From Panacagrimonas sp041603235 (GTDB taxonomy: Bacteria; Pseudomonadota; Gammaproteobacteria; Nevskiales; Nevskiaceae): DNA of 64,000 nucleotides. A model generated the notes under the pieces. It was given only the letters and a program-made list of their open reading frames with translations. It searched no databases and was not told the DNA's origin. The position numbers were made by a program, and so were the translations under genes. Positions within the stretch are counted from its first letter, which is position 1, and every line of letters begins with the position of its first letter. This document shows, in pieces, positions 34,628 through 44,380 of the stretch. The stretch spans positions 310,001 through 374,000 of the forward strand of contig JBFIES010000001.1 in assembly GCA_041603235.1 (NCBI GenBank), read 5' to 3'.

Positions 34628-36882
34628 GGACTTACCAGAGCTTTCAAATTTGCGGGTGCCAGGCAGATGCCTTCGTCGTTGCAGGCCTGGACAGTGGATT
34701 CGATACGCTCGACTTCACCGGGTCCGCTGACCCTGATCCTGACGTCGCCGCCGTAGACCATGATGCGGTCACCCGCCGGCGTATCGAGCGCCTTGCCGAT
34801 GGGGTATTCAATTTTGGCATCCCGCGCCTTTTGCGCATCAAAGACCTGTACGCGGGTTGGAATCAGGACATCCAGACTCGCTGGATTGGCCTGGATATGC
34901 CAGCCGGGCTGGACCTTGAGCACCACGTCAAAAATCTGGCTGTTGCCTCCCAGGCCTTGCTTCAGCCCTTCGACCGCCATGCTCACCTGCGCCTCACTGC
35001 CAGAGACTGCCCCTGTGCTGGTCGCGCTTTGCGACGCGAAAGCTTCCAGCGGCAGGCCAGCCAGCATGGACGGCCAGGACAGCGGGCGGGCGAAGACCTG
35101 AGCCTGCAAGCCGTCCAGAGATTTCCGCAGATAGGGCCGGTAACGCTTCTGGCCCGTCTCAAGCAATCGGTTCAGGGCGAGCATTGCCAGGCTTTGCCCG
35201 GATGCCGTGTCCCCATCTCCTGTGAGTGAGCCGGTTGTCGGCAAGTTGGCATCCGCCACACTCGTTTCATCAAAGTGACCGGTCTGCGCTCGCCAGAGGC
35301 GCTGGATCATCTCGTCGCTGACGGCCACGGCCTGCGCTTGCCAGGCTTGCGAAGCGTCCTGCGCAGCATCCAGGTCCAGTAAGGCGAGGATCAGGGCGGC
35401 ATAGTCATCAAGATGAGCGCCGTGGTGTACGTCCCCATCAATCATCATGTGATGCAGGCCCTTGTCGGTGCGCAAGGCTTTCAGCAGCGCTTGCGCCCCT
35501 TGTGCGGCACGTTCCACGTATCTGGCCTCGCCAAGCGCCTGCCCTGCCGCCACCAAACCTCGAATTACATTGGCGTTGGCTGACACCACGATCTTGTGAT
35601 CAATCTGCGGCTGCGACCGGGCCGCGCGCGCCTTCAGAAGCTTTGCGCGAATGCCGTCCAGGGACGCAAACAAGGCGGCCTGACGAAGGCCAAGCCGCTT
35701 GGCTGCCGCTGCCGGGGGATCGATCCAGCGCAGGGCCTTATCTGAACCCGGCCCCACCAACTGCCATACCTGCTCGAGCAACTGCATGTCCTCAGCGTCC
35801 AGTACCTGCCCCAACTGTTCGCGGCTCCAGAGATAGATGCCGCCCTCCACACCGCCACTTCGCGCATCCATCGACGAAGCCCAGAGGCCCTGTTCATCCT
35901 GCAGGTCACGGTCAAGAAAGCGGATGGTCTGCTCGATCGTGGAGCGGTACAGCGATGAGGGCCATCGCGCGTAGGCCTGCGCATAAAGCAGGAGTAGCTG
36001 CCCCTGGTCGTACAGCATCTTTTCAAAATGCGGCACGCTCCAGGCAGCATCGGTGGCATAGCGGTGAAAGCCGCCGCCCACTTGATCCTGCAGCGCACCC
36101 AGCGCCATCGCGTCCAGTGCATTTCTTGCAGCCTGAGCCGCCGCATCGGAATCTGCATGGATCAGCAAGTCCAGATACGGAGCACGCGGAAACTTGGGCT
36201 CGCTGCCAAAGCCGCCATGTTGTGGATCGATCTGCGCAAGGATGGCTTGCCGCGCTTCTGACTGCGCCTGCGCGGCACCTCCGCTGGACGCCGCCAGTGC
36301 CTTGATCGCGCCCTGCTGTGCCTGCATCAACTGCCGCATGCTTTGTGCCTGCTGCTCAATGGCAGCCTGACGGCTCGGCCAGGCATTGCCGACCGACTTC
36401 ACCAGAGACAGGAACCTGTCGCGTGGCAGGTAGGTTTCTGCCAGAAAAGGATTGCCGTCCGGCAGCAGGAATATATTCATCGGCCAGCCCGGAGACTTGC
36501 CCGCCGCCTCTACGGCGCTCAGGTAGAAGCGATCGACATGCGGATGCTCTTCGCGATCTACCTTGATGGATACAAAGCCGGCATTGAGCGCTTGTGCCAC
36601 CTGCTCATCGCGGAAGGATTCGCGCTCCATCACATGACACCAGTAGCAAGACAGATAACCGATGGAAAGAAAAACCGGCTTGTTCTGCTCGCGAGCCAAA
36701 GCAAAGGATGCATCGCTCCACGGCAACCAGCGCACAGGGTTGTCTGCATGTGCACGTACATAGGGGCTTGGAGAATTACGGATATCCTGGCCAGCCCCGG
36801 CGGCGTTGCCCCCGCCCCCAGCCAAAGCCGCGCCGCCGAGAAACAGCAGGAGAACGGCGAAAATAATCTGCTTGTCAGCCAT
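34624..36882 (-). CDS. Exported YyaL/DUF255 thioredoxin-like protein with a DsbD-alpha-like C-terminus
   Basis: The protein has 752 residues from ATG 36882. A signal peptide (1-21, ending ALAG) precedes the DUF255 thioredoxin domain with C79-Y-W-C82 and SPGWPMNIFLLPDG. The central part is the helical barrel typical of YyaL (spermatogenesis-associated 20) proteins. The last 120 residues resemble the DsbD alpha domain: PGWHIQANPAS and a CX5C pair, C734-NDEGI-C740, like the Cys103/Cys109 pair of DsbD. Most YyaL proteins are cytoplasmic and lack this tail. A thiol-redox job in the periplasm, shared with the overlapping CRTAC1 gene, is inferred. Confidence 0.85.
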   Translation of the reverse strand: MADKQIIFAVLLLFLGGAALAGGGGNAAGAGQDIRNSPSPYVRAHADNPVRWLPWSDASFALAREQNKPVFLSIGYLSCYWCHVMERESFRDEQVAQALNAGFVSIKVDREEHPHVDRFYLSAVEAAGKSPGWPMNIFLLPDGNPFLAETYLPRDRFLSLVKSVGNAWPSRQAAIEQQAQSMRQLMQAQQGAIKALAASSGGAAQAQSEARQAILAQIDPQHGGFGSEPKFPRAPYLDLLIHADSDAAAQAARNALDAMALGALQDQVGGGFHRYATDAAWSVPHFEKMLYDQGQLLLLYAQAYARWPSSLYRSTIEQTIRFLDRDLQDEQGLWASSMDARSGGVEGGIYLWSREQLGQVLDAEDMQLLEQVWQLVGPGSDKALRWIDPPAAAAKRLGLRQAALFASLDGIRAKLLKARAARSQPQIDHKIVVSANANVIRGLVAAGQALGEARYVERAAQGAQALLKALRTDKGLHHMMIDGDVHHGAHLDDYAALILALLDLDAAQDASQAWQAQAVAVSDEMIQRLWRAQTGHFDETSVADANLPTTGSLTGDGDTASGQSLAMLALNRLLETGQKRYRPYLRKSLDGLQAQVFARPLSWPSMLAGLPLEAFASQSATSTGAVSGSEAQVSMAVEGLKQGLGGNSQIFDVVLKVQPGWHIQANPASLDVLIPTRVQVFDAQKARDAKIEYPIGKALDTPAGDRIMVYGGDVRIRVSGPGEVERIESTVQACNDEGICLAPANLKALVSP

Positions 36883-36945
36883 GCCTACAGAAAACACATG
36901 TAGCGCCTTTTCATATTCCGGATACCGCCCCATCGACTACACAAA

Positions 36946-36970
36946 AAAAGGGGCGCATCGCGCCCCTTTT
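36946..36970. terminator. Intrinsic terminator of the fibre-like gene
   Basis: AAAAGGGGCG (36946-36955) and CGCCCCTTTT (36961-36970) form a stem with a 5-base loop, flanked by A and T runs, so it can act on both strands. It lies 42 bases downstream of the minus-strand fibre-like gene. Confidence 0.9.
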
Positions 36971-37011
36971 GTTTGAGTCAGTTGCAAGCCCTCATGCAGC
37001 TGTGAAACCGA

Positions 37012-38304
37012 TCAGTGACGGCTGCCCGCCGCTTCCAGCTTGCCGAGCTTTTCCTGCAGCTGTTCGATCAGCTTCTGCTGTTCGAGCGTGTAGAGGGTCA
37101 GCTCTTCCACCTTTTCTAGCAGGGTGAGCTGCATCTGGGTCATGTTGATCTGACCCTGCTCGCCAACTTCCTTGGCCGAAGGCACTTTTGGCAAATGGCG
37201 GTTCTTGCTGATGAAAGATTCCAGCTCATTGAGCGGCATCAGCGGATAGGTTTCACTGAAAACGTAATCCGGCACATTCAACTGGTTACCGCCCTGGGCA
37301 AAGAAGTTGCCAGCGATTGTCAGGTTGCCGGCTGCATCGAGCCGGAACTCGTTAGCTGTCGTGCCGTCATTTACCGCCTGCAGGGCCAGCGCGCCATTAT
37401 TGGTGGACAGCACACGCCAGCGGTTTGCCGTGGTGTTGAACAAAGTCATGCCCACGGATCCGGCCTTGGTCGAGGTGATCTCACCGTTGAGAATCATGTT
37501 GCCAGCCGGAGTCAGCGAGAGCTCGCGACCGTTGAGCTCGACATTGTCTGGTGCGGAAATGACGAAATTGCCGTTGGTTTCCGCTGCCAGCAGCCAGTGA
37601 TTGGCGCCTGTAGCGGAGCCATTCATGCTGATCGTGACCTCATCGCTACCGCGAATGTCGAGGTCATGTTCAGGCGCAGACGTTCCCAGACCGATGTTGT
37701 TCTCGTGACTGATGTAAAGAGCGCCGGTGTCCGCGCCGGGCTGAATCCTGAAGGGCAGCTGCGAACCATTGGTCACATCTCGAATGAAGAAATTGGCCTC
37801 GTTGCTCGCCAAGTCCCAAGTCTGGGCGCTGAAGCCACTGCTGCCATCCTGCTCAAGACGAAGTGTGGGCGAATCGCCGTCCACCACGTGCAGCTCCACA
37901 ACCGGCGTCGCGGTACCAAATCCGATCCTGCCCGAGCTGCTCATGAACAGCGAGTTCGCCGGCGCGCCCGCGCTCAACTTGAAAATCTGTTGGACCGCAG
38001 TTGCATCCTCTACGGCAAAGTAATTCGCCCCGCCATTGGAGGTGTCATTGATGACGATGCGCCAGTCATTAGCGGCAAAGCTTGCCGAATTGCTGGTGTC
38101 GTCAAAATGAATGCGGAGATTGTTTTCCTTGAGTCGAAGCGTATCGAAACCGAAATTCTCAGGCGAAACACAGTCAAAACCGGCGCAGAGACTGCCGTCG
38201 ATTACTACGTCGCCCACATGCGTCTGGGCCGTTGCTGTGCCTGCGAATGCAATGGCGATCAGCCCAAAAGCTGATTTGGCCAGGATTCCGGATGATTTCT
38301 TCAT
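37012..38304 (-). CDS. Secreted tail-fibre-like protein
   Basis: The protein has 430 residues, a signal peptide (1-26, ending ATAQ), repeated beta-rich segments of the type seen in phage tail fibres and bacterial trimeric fibre proteins (phrases like IGFGTATPVVELHV and IGLGTSAPEHDLDI are spaced about 75 residues apart), and a C-terminal coiled coil (about 385-428) that would drive trimerisation. The region before the coil (YPLMPLNELESFISKNRHLPKVPS) resembles the end of proteins that carry an S74 chaperone, but the peptidase motif itself is not evident. A surface or extracellular location is inferred. No phage genes are nearby. Confidence 0.7.
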   Translation of the reverse strand: MKKSSGILAKSAFGLIAIAFAGTATAQTHVGDVVIDGSLCAGFDCVSPENFGFDTLRLKENNLRIHFDDTSNSASFAANDWRIVINDTSNGGANYFAVEDATAVQQIFKLSAGAPANSLFMSSSGRIGFGTATPVVELHVVDGDSPTLRLEQDGSSGFSAQTWDLASNEANFFIRDVTNGSQLPFRIQPGADTGALYISHENNIGLGTSAPEHDLDIRGSDEVTISMNGSATGANHWLLAAETNGNFVISAPDNVELNGRELSLTPAGNMILNGEITSTKAGSVGMTLFNTTANRWRVLSTNNGALALQAVNDGTTANEFRLDAAGNLTIAGNFFAQGGNQLNVPDYVFSETYPLMPLNELESFISKNRHLPKVPSAKEVGEQGQINMTQMQLTLLEKVEELTLYTLEQQKLIEQLQEKLGKLEAAGSRH

Positions 38305-38552
38305 GACTGTGGTCCCTTTTCGTGCTGCTGATTGGTGCGTTCGCGTTCAGAACCTCCCTACAAAGATGCCTGAACCACGATTGTCGCGAACCTGAACTAT
38401 AGGTTAACCATAGGAAGCCGCCAAGCTGGAGCGCGTCGGCAGCGAGTCTCATATGGATAGAAACGAGACGCTGGTCACACCCAATACGACTCTTTCACAG
38501 CCATCCCGGAATCCTCCGCCAGCTCGCATCGGTGCGGATGCGCTGCAAGCCC

Positions 38553-39095
38553 TTATTTCAGAAAGTGTTCCCGGTAATAGCGAAGTTCGGCCAGGGAGTC
38601 GCGGATGTCATCCAGTGCCAGATGAGTGGCGCCCTTCTTGAAGCCGGACGCGGTCTGCGGCGCCCAGCGCTGGCATAGCTCCTTGAGCGTGGAAACATCC
38701 AGATTGCGGTAGTGAAAATGGGCCTCGAAGCGCGGCATCCATTTCGCCAGAAAGCGACGGTCCTGGCAGATGGAATTGCCGCACATGGGAGATTTTCCGG
38801 CGGGCACCCACTGGCTGAGGAATTCCAGGCACTGTTCTTCGGCCTGAGCCTCGCTGATCACACTCTCCCGCACTCGCTGGGTCAGACCCGAGCCGCCGTG
38901 CTGACGGGTATTCCATTCATCCATTGCGGCCAGCTCTTCGTCGCTCTGTTTGACGGCGATGACCGGTCCCTCGGCCAGCAGATTGAGTTCAGAGTCCGTG
39001 ATCAGCGTGGCGATCTCGATGATGCGGTGCCTTTCCGGAATCAGGCCTGTCATTTCAAGATCAATCCAGATCAGGTTGCGGTCGTTTGCCGGCAT
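38553..39095 (-). CDS. orn: Oligoribonuclease
   Basis: The protein has 181 residues from ATG 39095, the usual length. This DEDDh 3'-5' exonuclease degrades 2-5 nt RNAs and pGpG from c-di-GMP turnover. Motifs: IWIDLEMTGL (ExoI, D and E), NSICQDRRFLAKWMP (ExoII) and HLALDDIRDSLAEL (ExoIII, His and Asp). Longer frames upstream of 39095 lack similarity. It stands alone. Confidence 0.96.
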   Translation of the reverse strand: MPANDRNLIWIDLEMTGLIPERHRIIEIATLITDSELNLLAEGPVIAVKQSDEELAAMDEWNTRQHGGSGLTQRVRESVISEAQAEEQCLEFLSQWVPAGKSPMCGNSICQDRRFLAKWMPRFEAHFHYRNLDVSTLKELCQRWAPQTASGFKKGATHLALDDIRDSLAELRYYREHFLK

Positions 39096-39349
39096 GTTTG
39101 CAAGGGTTCGGTTTAGGAGAGATGCACATCCTACCCGTGCTGACTGCAAAGCTCTGCAAACCCAGAGGCATGGCTGGACGATTTTCGATCCGCCCCTGAT
39201 CATGCCTCTGTGCATATCAACGGCGGCAAACCCCATTTCCACGTCAGAGCCGTTGATAGCTTCTGTCAGTCATCAAGATCATGGGCTTCGAGCGCAGGAC
39301 TGATGACATTCCGCTTTACCTTGACTGGATTTTACTCAGGATGCGTCAC

Positions 39350-42300
39350 ATGAGAATAACGCGCCGCTTCGCCCAGACCTTGCTGCTGTCGCTCTGGCTC
39401 ACCGGGCCCGCCCTGGCCGGGCCTCTGGCCTCTGCCGATGTGCCGGAACCGCTGAAGCCCTGGATCGGATGGGCCCTGCACGGCAGCGAAGCGCGCTTTT
39501 GCCCGCCCCAGCACAACAATGATGGACAGCGGCTCTGTCACTGGCCCTCGCAGCTGACGCTGGCGCTCGACGCCAAGGGTGGCCGCTTCGAGAGCCAGGT
39601 CCGTCAATGGGTGGACGGATGGCATGCATTGCCCGGTGACGGCCCTCGCTGGCCGCAGAACGTCATGGTCGATGGCGCTGCCGCTGCTGTTTCAGAGCGC
39701 GGTGGTACGCCGCATATCTGGCTGACGGCTGGCAAACACCGCGTGCAAGGCGAATTCCAATGGACGCGTGTGCCGGAATCGCTGCGCCTGCCGCCGGACA
39801 GTGGCCTGGTCAAGCTCAGCCTCTCGGGTCAAAGCATCGCGCACCCGCAGCGGGACAACCGAAACCAGCTTTGGCTGGGCAAGCGACAGGCCACTGCAAA
39901 CACGCAGGCTGACCGCCTGAGCATTCGCGTCTTCCGCATGCTGGATGACGACATTCCTTTCTCCGTTACCACCCAGATTGAGATGGATGTGGGCGGCGAC
40001 GTGCGCGAGGAAGTCATCGGGCCGGCATTGCTGGACGGGCTGACGCCGCTGAGTCTTGGCGGCGCTCTGCCTGCACGCATCGAGGAAGATGGCCGTCTGC
40101 GTTTGCAGGTCCGCCCGGGTCGCTGGACCATCACCCTGCAGGCGCGATCCTCCGCTCCGGTCAGCAGTCTCAAGGCCGTAAAGATTCCGAAGCCCTGGCC
40201 CGAGCAGGAAATCTGGTCGCTGCAGAACCACCATGATCTGCGCGTGATCGAGGCCAGTGGCGCCTCTCCCACAGACCCGCGCCAGTCGGGTGTGCCTGGT
40301 CCCTGGCAGAACCTGCCCGCTTTCCTGATAGAACCGGGCACGGAACTGAGCCTGAAACAGACACAGCGCGGCAGCGCGGAGGTGTCACCCGACGAACTGC
40401 ACCTCAACCGTCAGCTCTGGCTGGACTTCAGCGGCAAGGGCTTCACATTGCAGGATCATCTGCGCGGCAAGATCGCCCGATCTTGGCGGCTTGATGCCGT
40501 GCAACCCATCAGCCTCGGACGCGTGCAGGTAGACGGCGAGCCGCAGCTCATCACTCAGCACGACGGCGCGGTCGGGGTGGAGGTTCGTCATGGTCAGCTG
40601 GACATGAGCGCCGACAGCCGCATCGACGGCACTGTACGCAGCCTGCCCGCTGGCGGCTGGACCAGTGATCTGCAGGGCGTGGAAACCGTGCTGCACCTGC
40701 CACCGGCATGGCGGCTGCTGGCCGCACCGGGCGTCGACAATGTGCCCGACACCTGGCTGTCTCGCTGGACACTGCTCGATTTGTTTCTGGTGCTGATCGC
40801 CAGCATTGCCGCATTGCGCCTATTGGGGCGCAAGACCGCGCTACTGAGTCTGGTGACGTTGGGCCTGATCTGGCACGAACCCGGCGCGCCGCGCTGGGTC
40901 TGGCTCAATTTAATTGCTGCCATTGCGCTGCTGCGCGCACTGCCGGTGAGCCTGGACAGTAGCGGCCGCCTGCACAAGTTGCTGCAGGCCTATCAGTGGA
41001 TTTCTGTCGGCGTGGTGGTGTTTGTGGCGCTACCCTTTGTCATCGACCAGGCGCGAACCAGCCTGTATCCGCAGCTTGAAAACCAGCGGTCATACTCCGC
41101 CAGTCGCGGCTCCAGCATGGGCTATGCCGGTGTGGCTGCACCCACCGAAATGGCCGATGCCGAAGTCATGATGGCCGAGGAAATGGCGATGGCACCGCCC
41201 CCGCCGTCGGTTGCCAAACCGGCGATGAAAACGCTGGACAGCCGCGTCAGGGTGCAGTCTGCATCGGCACCACCGGCGCCTACGCAGGCGGCGCAGGCCA
41301 ATATTCAGAAGCTGGATCCCAAAGTGCTGACCCAGACCGGACCCGGGCTGCCCAACTGGAACTGGAGTCAGACCCGTCTGCACTGGTCAGGGCCGGTCAC
41401 CCAGGAACAGGATTTCCAGCTGTGGCTGATGCCGCCATGGCTGACCCGCACGCTCGGCTGGCTGAGCATCGTCTTGATTGCCCTGCTGCTGGCCCGATTG
41501 CTCCGACTGCCGATGAAATGGCCTCGGCCACAGGCCCCTGCATCCTCAGCCACGAGCGTCGTGTTCGCGCTCGTCATGATGACCGGTCTGCTGTGCGGCC
41601 TTGCGCCAAGCACCGCACTTGCGGCGCAGGCGCGCATCTCCCCGGCCCCAAGCGAGCCCGCAACGCCGGACCCATCCATTCTTGACCAGCTACGGGAACG
41701 CCTCACGGCAGCGCCGGACTGCATGCCCGACTGCGCGGATTTCTCTCGCATGCGTATAGACGTATCCGGCGACGCCATGCTGAGCATCCGACTCACCGCC
41801 GAGGCGCAGATTCCAACCGCATTGCCTTTGCCGGTTCCACCCCTGTCTCGCGGCCAGAACAAGGTCTGGCAGCCCTCGCAGGTATTGCTCGGCGCCGAAA
41901 GTGCCGATCTGCTGCGAGACAACAGCGGCCAGCTATGGCTGCGTTTGCCGCCGGGTCGTCATGAAGTTGTACTGCGCGGCTCGCTCGAAGGTTTCACGGA
42001 ATTGCAGCTGCCTATGTCCAGCCCGGCACGAAACGTCAGCTATTCAAGCCCCGGCTGGCTACTGACCGGCGTCGACAAGGACGGCCAGAGTGGCAATGCC
42101 ATCACCCTGGTCCGCGAACGCCGCGCCGACGAGAAGCCCTCGGAAGCAGCGGATATCGGCGGACAATCACTTCCGCCCTTGCTACGGCTGAGTCGCACGC
42201 TGCAACTGGGTCTGGTGTGGGAGGTGCAGTCATCGCTCACGCGTCAGGGCGATGCGCAGGGTGCTTACATTGCAACGGTGGCCGCCCTGCCCGGCGAAGT

Positions 42301-43531
42301 GGTGACCGGAAGTTCGGTCAAGCGCATCAAAGACCAGATTCAGGTGAGCTTTGCACCGGGACAGCGCAGCATCGGATGGGCCTCAAGACTTCCGACCAGT
42401 GAGGCGCTGAGCCTGAAAGCATCCAGCTCCGGCTCGGTCTTCGAGACCTGGAACTTTGATGTCAGCCCGCTCTGGCATGTCGATTTTTCCGGCATCCCGG
42501 CCATCAGCAATCAGCAGAATCAATGGCGTCTGGTCAGCTTCCGCCCATGGCCCAAAGAAGAAGTTCTGGCCAGCATCGCGCGGCCCAAGGCGGTTGCCGG
42601 GCGCATCCTCACGCTGGATCTGGCGGAGTTGATGACCCGGCCGGGCAAGCGCGCCACGGATCACGAACTGAGGCTGTCGCTACGCGCCAGTCAGGGTGGT
42701 CAGCACAATTTACCGATACCTGAGAATGCGCAGGTTCAATCCGTGAACATTGATGGTCAGGATGTACCGGCGCGCATCGAAGCCAATCAGGTGGTGCTGC
42801 CATTGCGACCGGGCCAGCAGAACATCTTCGTGAAACTGCGCGTGGATCAGGGCCTGCAGACTTTGAGTCGCGTGCCCGCGCTGGAACTTGGACTATCCGG
42901 AACCAATGCGGAACTGAGCATGCAGCTGCCCCCGGACCGCTGGATTCTATTTGCCGGCGGACCGGCGCTGGGTCCGGCTGTTCTGTTCTGGGGCTTGCTG
43001 GCGGTGCTGCTGGCGGTAGCCATTGCACTGGGCCAGACCGGGATGACGCCGCTGAAAGGTCTGCAATGGGCGCTGCTGATGCTCGGCCTTTCGCAACTGC
43101 CGATCTTCGGTGCGGCCCTCGTCGCCGGCTGGTTGTTTGCCTTGAGCCTTCGCCAACGCATTCCGGAGCATTGGAGCGCCGTGAAGTTCAACGCGGTGCA
43201 GGTGGGTCTCGCGCTGTGGACCGTGCTTGCCGTTGCAACGCTGTTTGGCGCGGTCGCACAAGGCCTGCTCGGCTCTCCTGACATGCAGGTGGCCGGCAAC
43301 GGTTCTTCAGAAGCCATGCTGCGCTGGTATCAGGACCGCTTCGAGAATCAGCTGCCGGGAGCATGGGCGCTGTCCGTTTCGATCTGGTTCTATCGCGGCC
43401 TGATGCTGCTTTGGGCGCTGTGGCTGGCCAATAGCCTGCTCAACTGGCTGCGCTGGGGCTGGACCCAGTATTCCACCGGCGGGCTTTGGAAGAAGCGCGA
43501 TAAAGCACTGCCGAAAGCTGAAACCAACTAG
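39350..43531 (+). CDS. Very large exported membrane protein of unknown function
   Basis: The protein has about 1394 residues from ATG 39350 (AGGA eight bases upstream). A signal peptide (1-24, ending ALA) is followed by a long beta-rich periplasmic region (about 25-465), a cluster of membrane helices (about 470-570), a second extracytoplasmic part with Pro/Ala-rich linker, further helices (about 695-765), another beta-rich region (about 770-1195) and a terminal group of helices (about 1200-1370). The two beta-helix halves look alike in plan, which suggests internal duplication. I do not recognise a named family. It may form an operon with phhB, 24 bases downstream, but no functional link is evident. 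Confidence 0.85.
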   Translation: MRITRRFAQTLLLSLWLTGPALAGPLASADVPEPLKPWIGWALHGSEARFCPPQHNNDGQRLCHWPSQLTLALDAKGGRFESQVRQWVDGWHALPGDGPRWPQNVMVDGAAAAVSERGGTPHIWLTAGKHRVQGEFQWTRVPESLRLPPDSGLVKLSLSGQSIAHPQRDNRNQLWLGKRQATANTQADRLSIRVFRMLDDDIPFSVTTQIEMDVGGDVREEVIGPALLDGLTPLSLGGALPARIEEDGRLRLQVRPGRWTITLQARSSAPVSSLKAVKIPKPWPEQEIWSLQNHHDLRVIEASGASPTDPRQSGVPGPWQNLPAFLIEPGTELSLKQTQRGSAEVSPDELHLNRQLWLDFSGKGFTLQDHLRGKIARSWRLDAVQPISLGRVQVDGEPQLITQHDGAVGVEVRHGQLDMSADSRIDGTVRSLPAGGWTSDLQGVETVLHLPPAWRLLAAPGVDNVPDTWLSRWTLLDLFLVLIASIAALRLLGRKTALLSLVTLGLIWHEPGAPRWVWLNLIAAIALLRALPVSLDSSGRLHKLLQAYQWISVGVVVFVALPFVIDQARTSLYPQLENQRSYSASRGSSMGYAGVAAPTEMADAEVMMAEEMAMAPPPPSVAKPAMKTLDSRVRVQSASAPPAPTQAAQANIQKLDPKVLTQTGPGLPNWNWSQTRLHWSGPVTQEQDFQLWLMPPWLTRTLGWLSIVLIALLLARLLRLPMKWPRPQAPASSATSVVFALVMMTGLLCGLAPSTALAAQARISPAPSEPATPDPSILDQLRERLTAAPDCMPDCADFSRMRIDVSGDAMLSIRLTAEAQIPTALPLPVPPLSRGQNKVWQPSQVLLGAESADLLRDNSGQLWLRLPPGRHEVVLRGSLEGFTELQLPMSSPARNVSYSSPGWLLTGVDKDGQSGNAITLVRERRADEKPSEAADIGGQSLPPLLRLSRTLQLGLVWEVQSSLTRQGDAQGAYIATVAALPGEVVTGSSVKRIKDQIQVSFAPGQRSIGWASRLPTSEALSLKASSSGSVFETWNFDVSPLWHVDFSGIPAISNQQNQWRLVSFRPWPKEEVLASIARPKAVAGRILTLDLAELMTRPGKRATDHELRLSLRASQGGQHNLPIPENAQVQSVNIDGQDVPARIEANQVVLPLRPGQQNIFVKLRVDQGLQTLSRVPALELGLSGTNAELSMQLPPDRWILFAGGPALGPAVLFWGLLAVLLAVAIALGQTGMTPLKGLQWALLMLGLSQLPIFGAALVAGWLFALSLRQRIPEHWSAVKFNAVQVGLALWTVLAVATLFGAVAQGLLGSPDMQVAGNGSSEAMLRWYQDRFENQLPGAWALSVSIWFYRGLMLLWALWLANSLLNWLRWGWTQYSTGGLWKKRDKALPKAETN

Positions 43532-43555
43532 CCCCTGCCCCGCGAGAGGATCATC

Positions 43556-43894
43556 ATGAGCAAGCTCGAAGAGAAGCGCTGCGTACCCTGTGAAGGTGGC
43601 GTGCCCGCACTGGATGCCGAGGCCAGCAATCAGTTACTAAAGCAGTTGGGCCGCCACTGGTCGATCAGCGCAGACAACACCAGGCTGGCCGCTGAATTCG
43701 AATTCAAGAACTATTACCACACCACTGCTTTCGTCAACGCGCTGATCTACATCGCGCACCGCGAGGACCATCACCCGGATGTCAGCTTTGGTTACAAGAA
43801 CTGCCGGGTCGAATACAGCACGCATGCCATTGGCGGATTGACGGAAAACGATTTCATTTGCGCCGCCAAGATCGACGCATTGCGCGAGGACTGA
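43556..43894 (+). CDS. phhB: Pterin-4a-carbinolamine dehydratase
   Basis: The protein has 112 residues and recycles the carbinolamine form of tetrahydropterin made by aromatic amino acid hydroxylases. The active-site segment is H-R-E-D-H-H-P-D-V (about 68-76), followed by YKNCRVEYSTHAIGGLTENDF. GAGAGGA lies before the ATG. No phenylalanine hydroxylase gene is in the window, so it may also serve moonlighting or other pterin roles. Confidence 0.95.
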   Translation: MSKLEEKRCVPCEGGVPALDAEASNQLLKQLGRHWSISADNTRLAAEFEFKNYYHTTAFVNALIYIAHREDHHPDVSFGYKNCRVEYSTHAIGGLTENDFICAAKIDALRED

Positions 43895-43930
43895 GCGCGT
43901 TCCAACCGCCGGCCACGCGCGCGGCTGACT

Positions 43931-44350
43931 TCAGCCTGCTGCGAGCGCCTCGAGCTTCTCGCTCATTTCTTCATCGGTCTGCGTGTAGCGCAGTTCGTCC
44001 ACTTTCTCGTTTTCGCTGTTGATCAACAGCACTAGTCCAGTGCCCTTATTGGCCAGGTAAGGTTTGAGGATGCCAAGCGCGCGTGCCTTTTCTTTTGCCC
44101 CGGCCTTTGTTTCGGGCGTTGTGACATCCAGGCGTTCAAAACGAATGCGATCCGAGAACGCTTCTTTCAGTGGCGCCAGACGCGGCAGGATCATCTTGCA
44201 GTTGAAGCACCAATCGGCATAGACCAGAACCGCCAGCGGCTTTTCGCTGCCCGCAGCTTCTGAAGCTGTGGATGATGTGTCTTGCGCAAAACCGGTGGAC
44301 ATGAAACCTGCGCTCAACAACAGGCCGGCGATCAGGAATATTCTTCTCAT
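43931..44350 (-). CDS. Exported thioredoxin-fold protein
   Basis: The protein has 139 residues from ATG 44350, chosen for GGAG at a proper distance. A signal peptide (about 1-22) is followed by a thioredoxin fold with A-D-W-C-F-N-C-K, a CxxC motif different from the CGPC of thioredoxin, so a periplasmic thiol reductase or isomerase role is more likely. The cis-proline region is not clear. It is downstream of recR on the same strand with a 30-base gap. Confidence 0.85.
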   Translation of the reverse strand: MRRIFLIAGLLLSAGFMSTGFAQDTSSTASEAAGSEKPLAVLVYADWCFNCKMILPRLAPLKEAFSDRIRFERLDVTTPETKAGAKEKARALGILKPYLANKGTGLVLLINSENEKVDELRYTQTDEEMSEKLEALAAG

Positions 44351-44380
44351 TGTTTGCATCTCCAAAAACTGATTGTGTCG

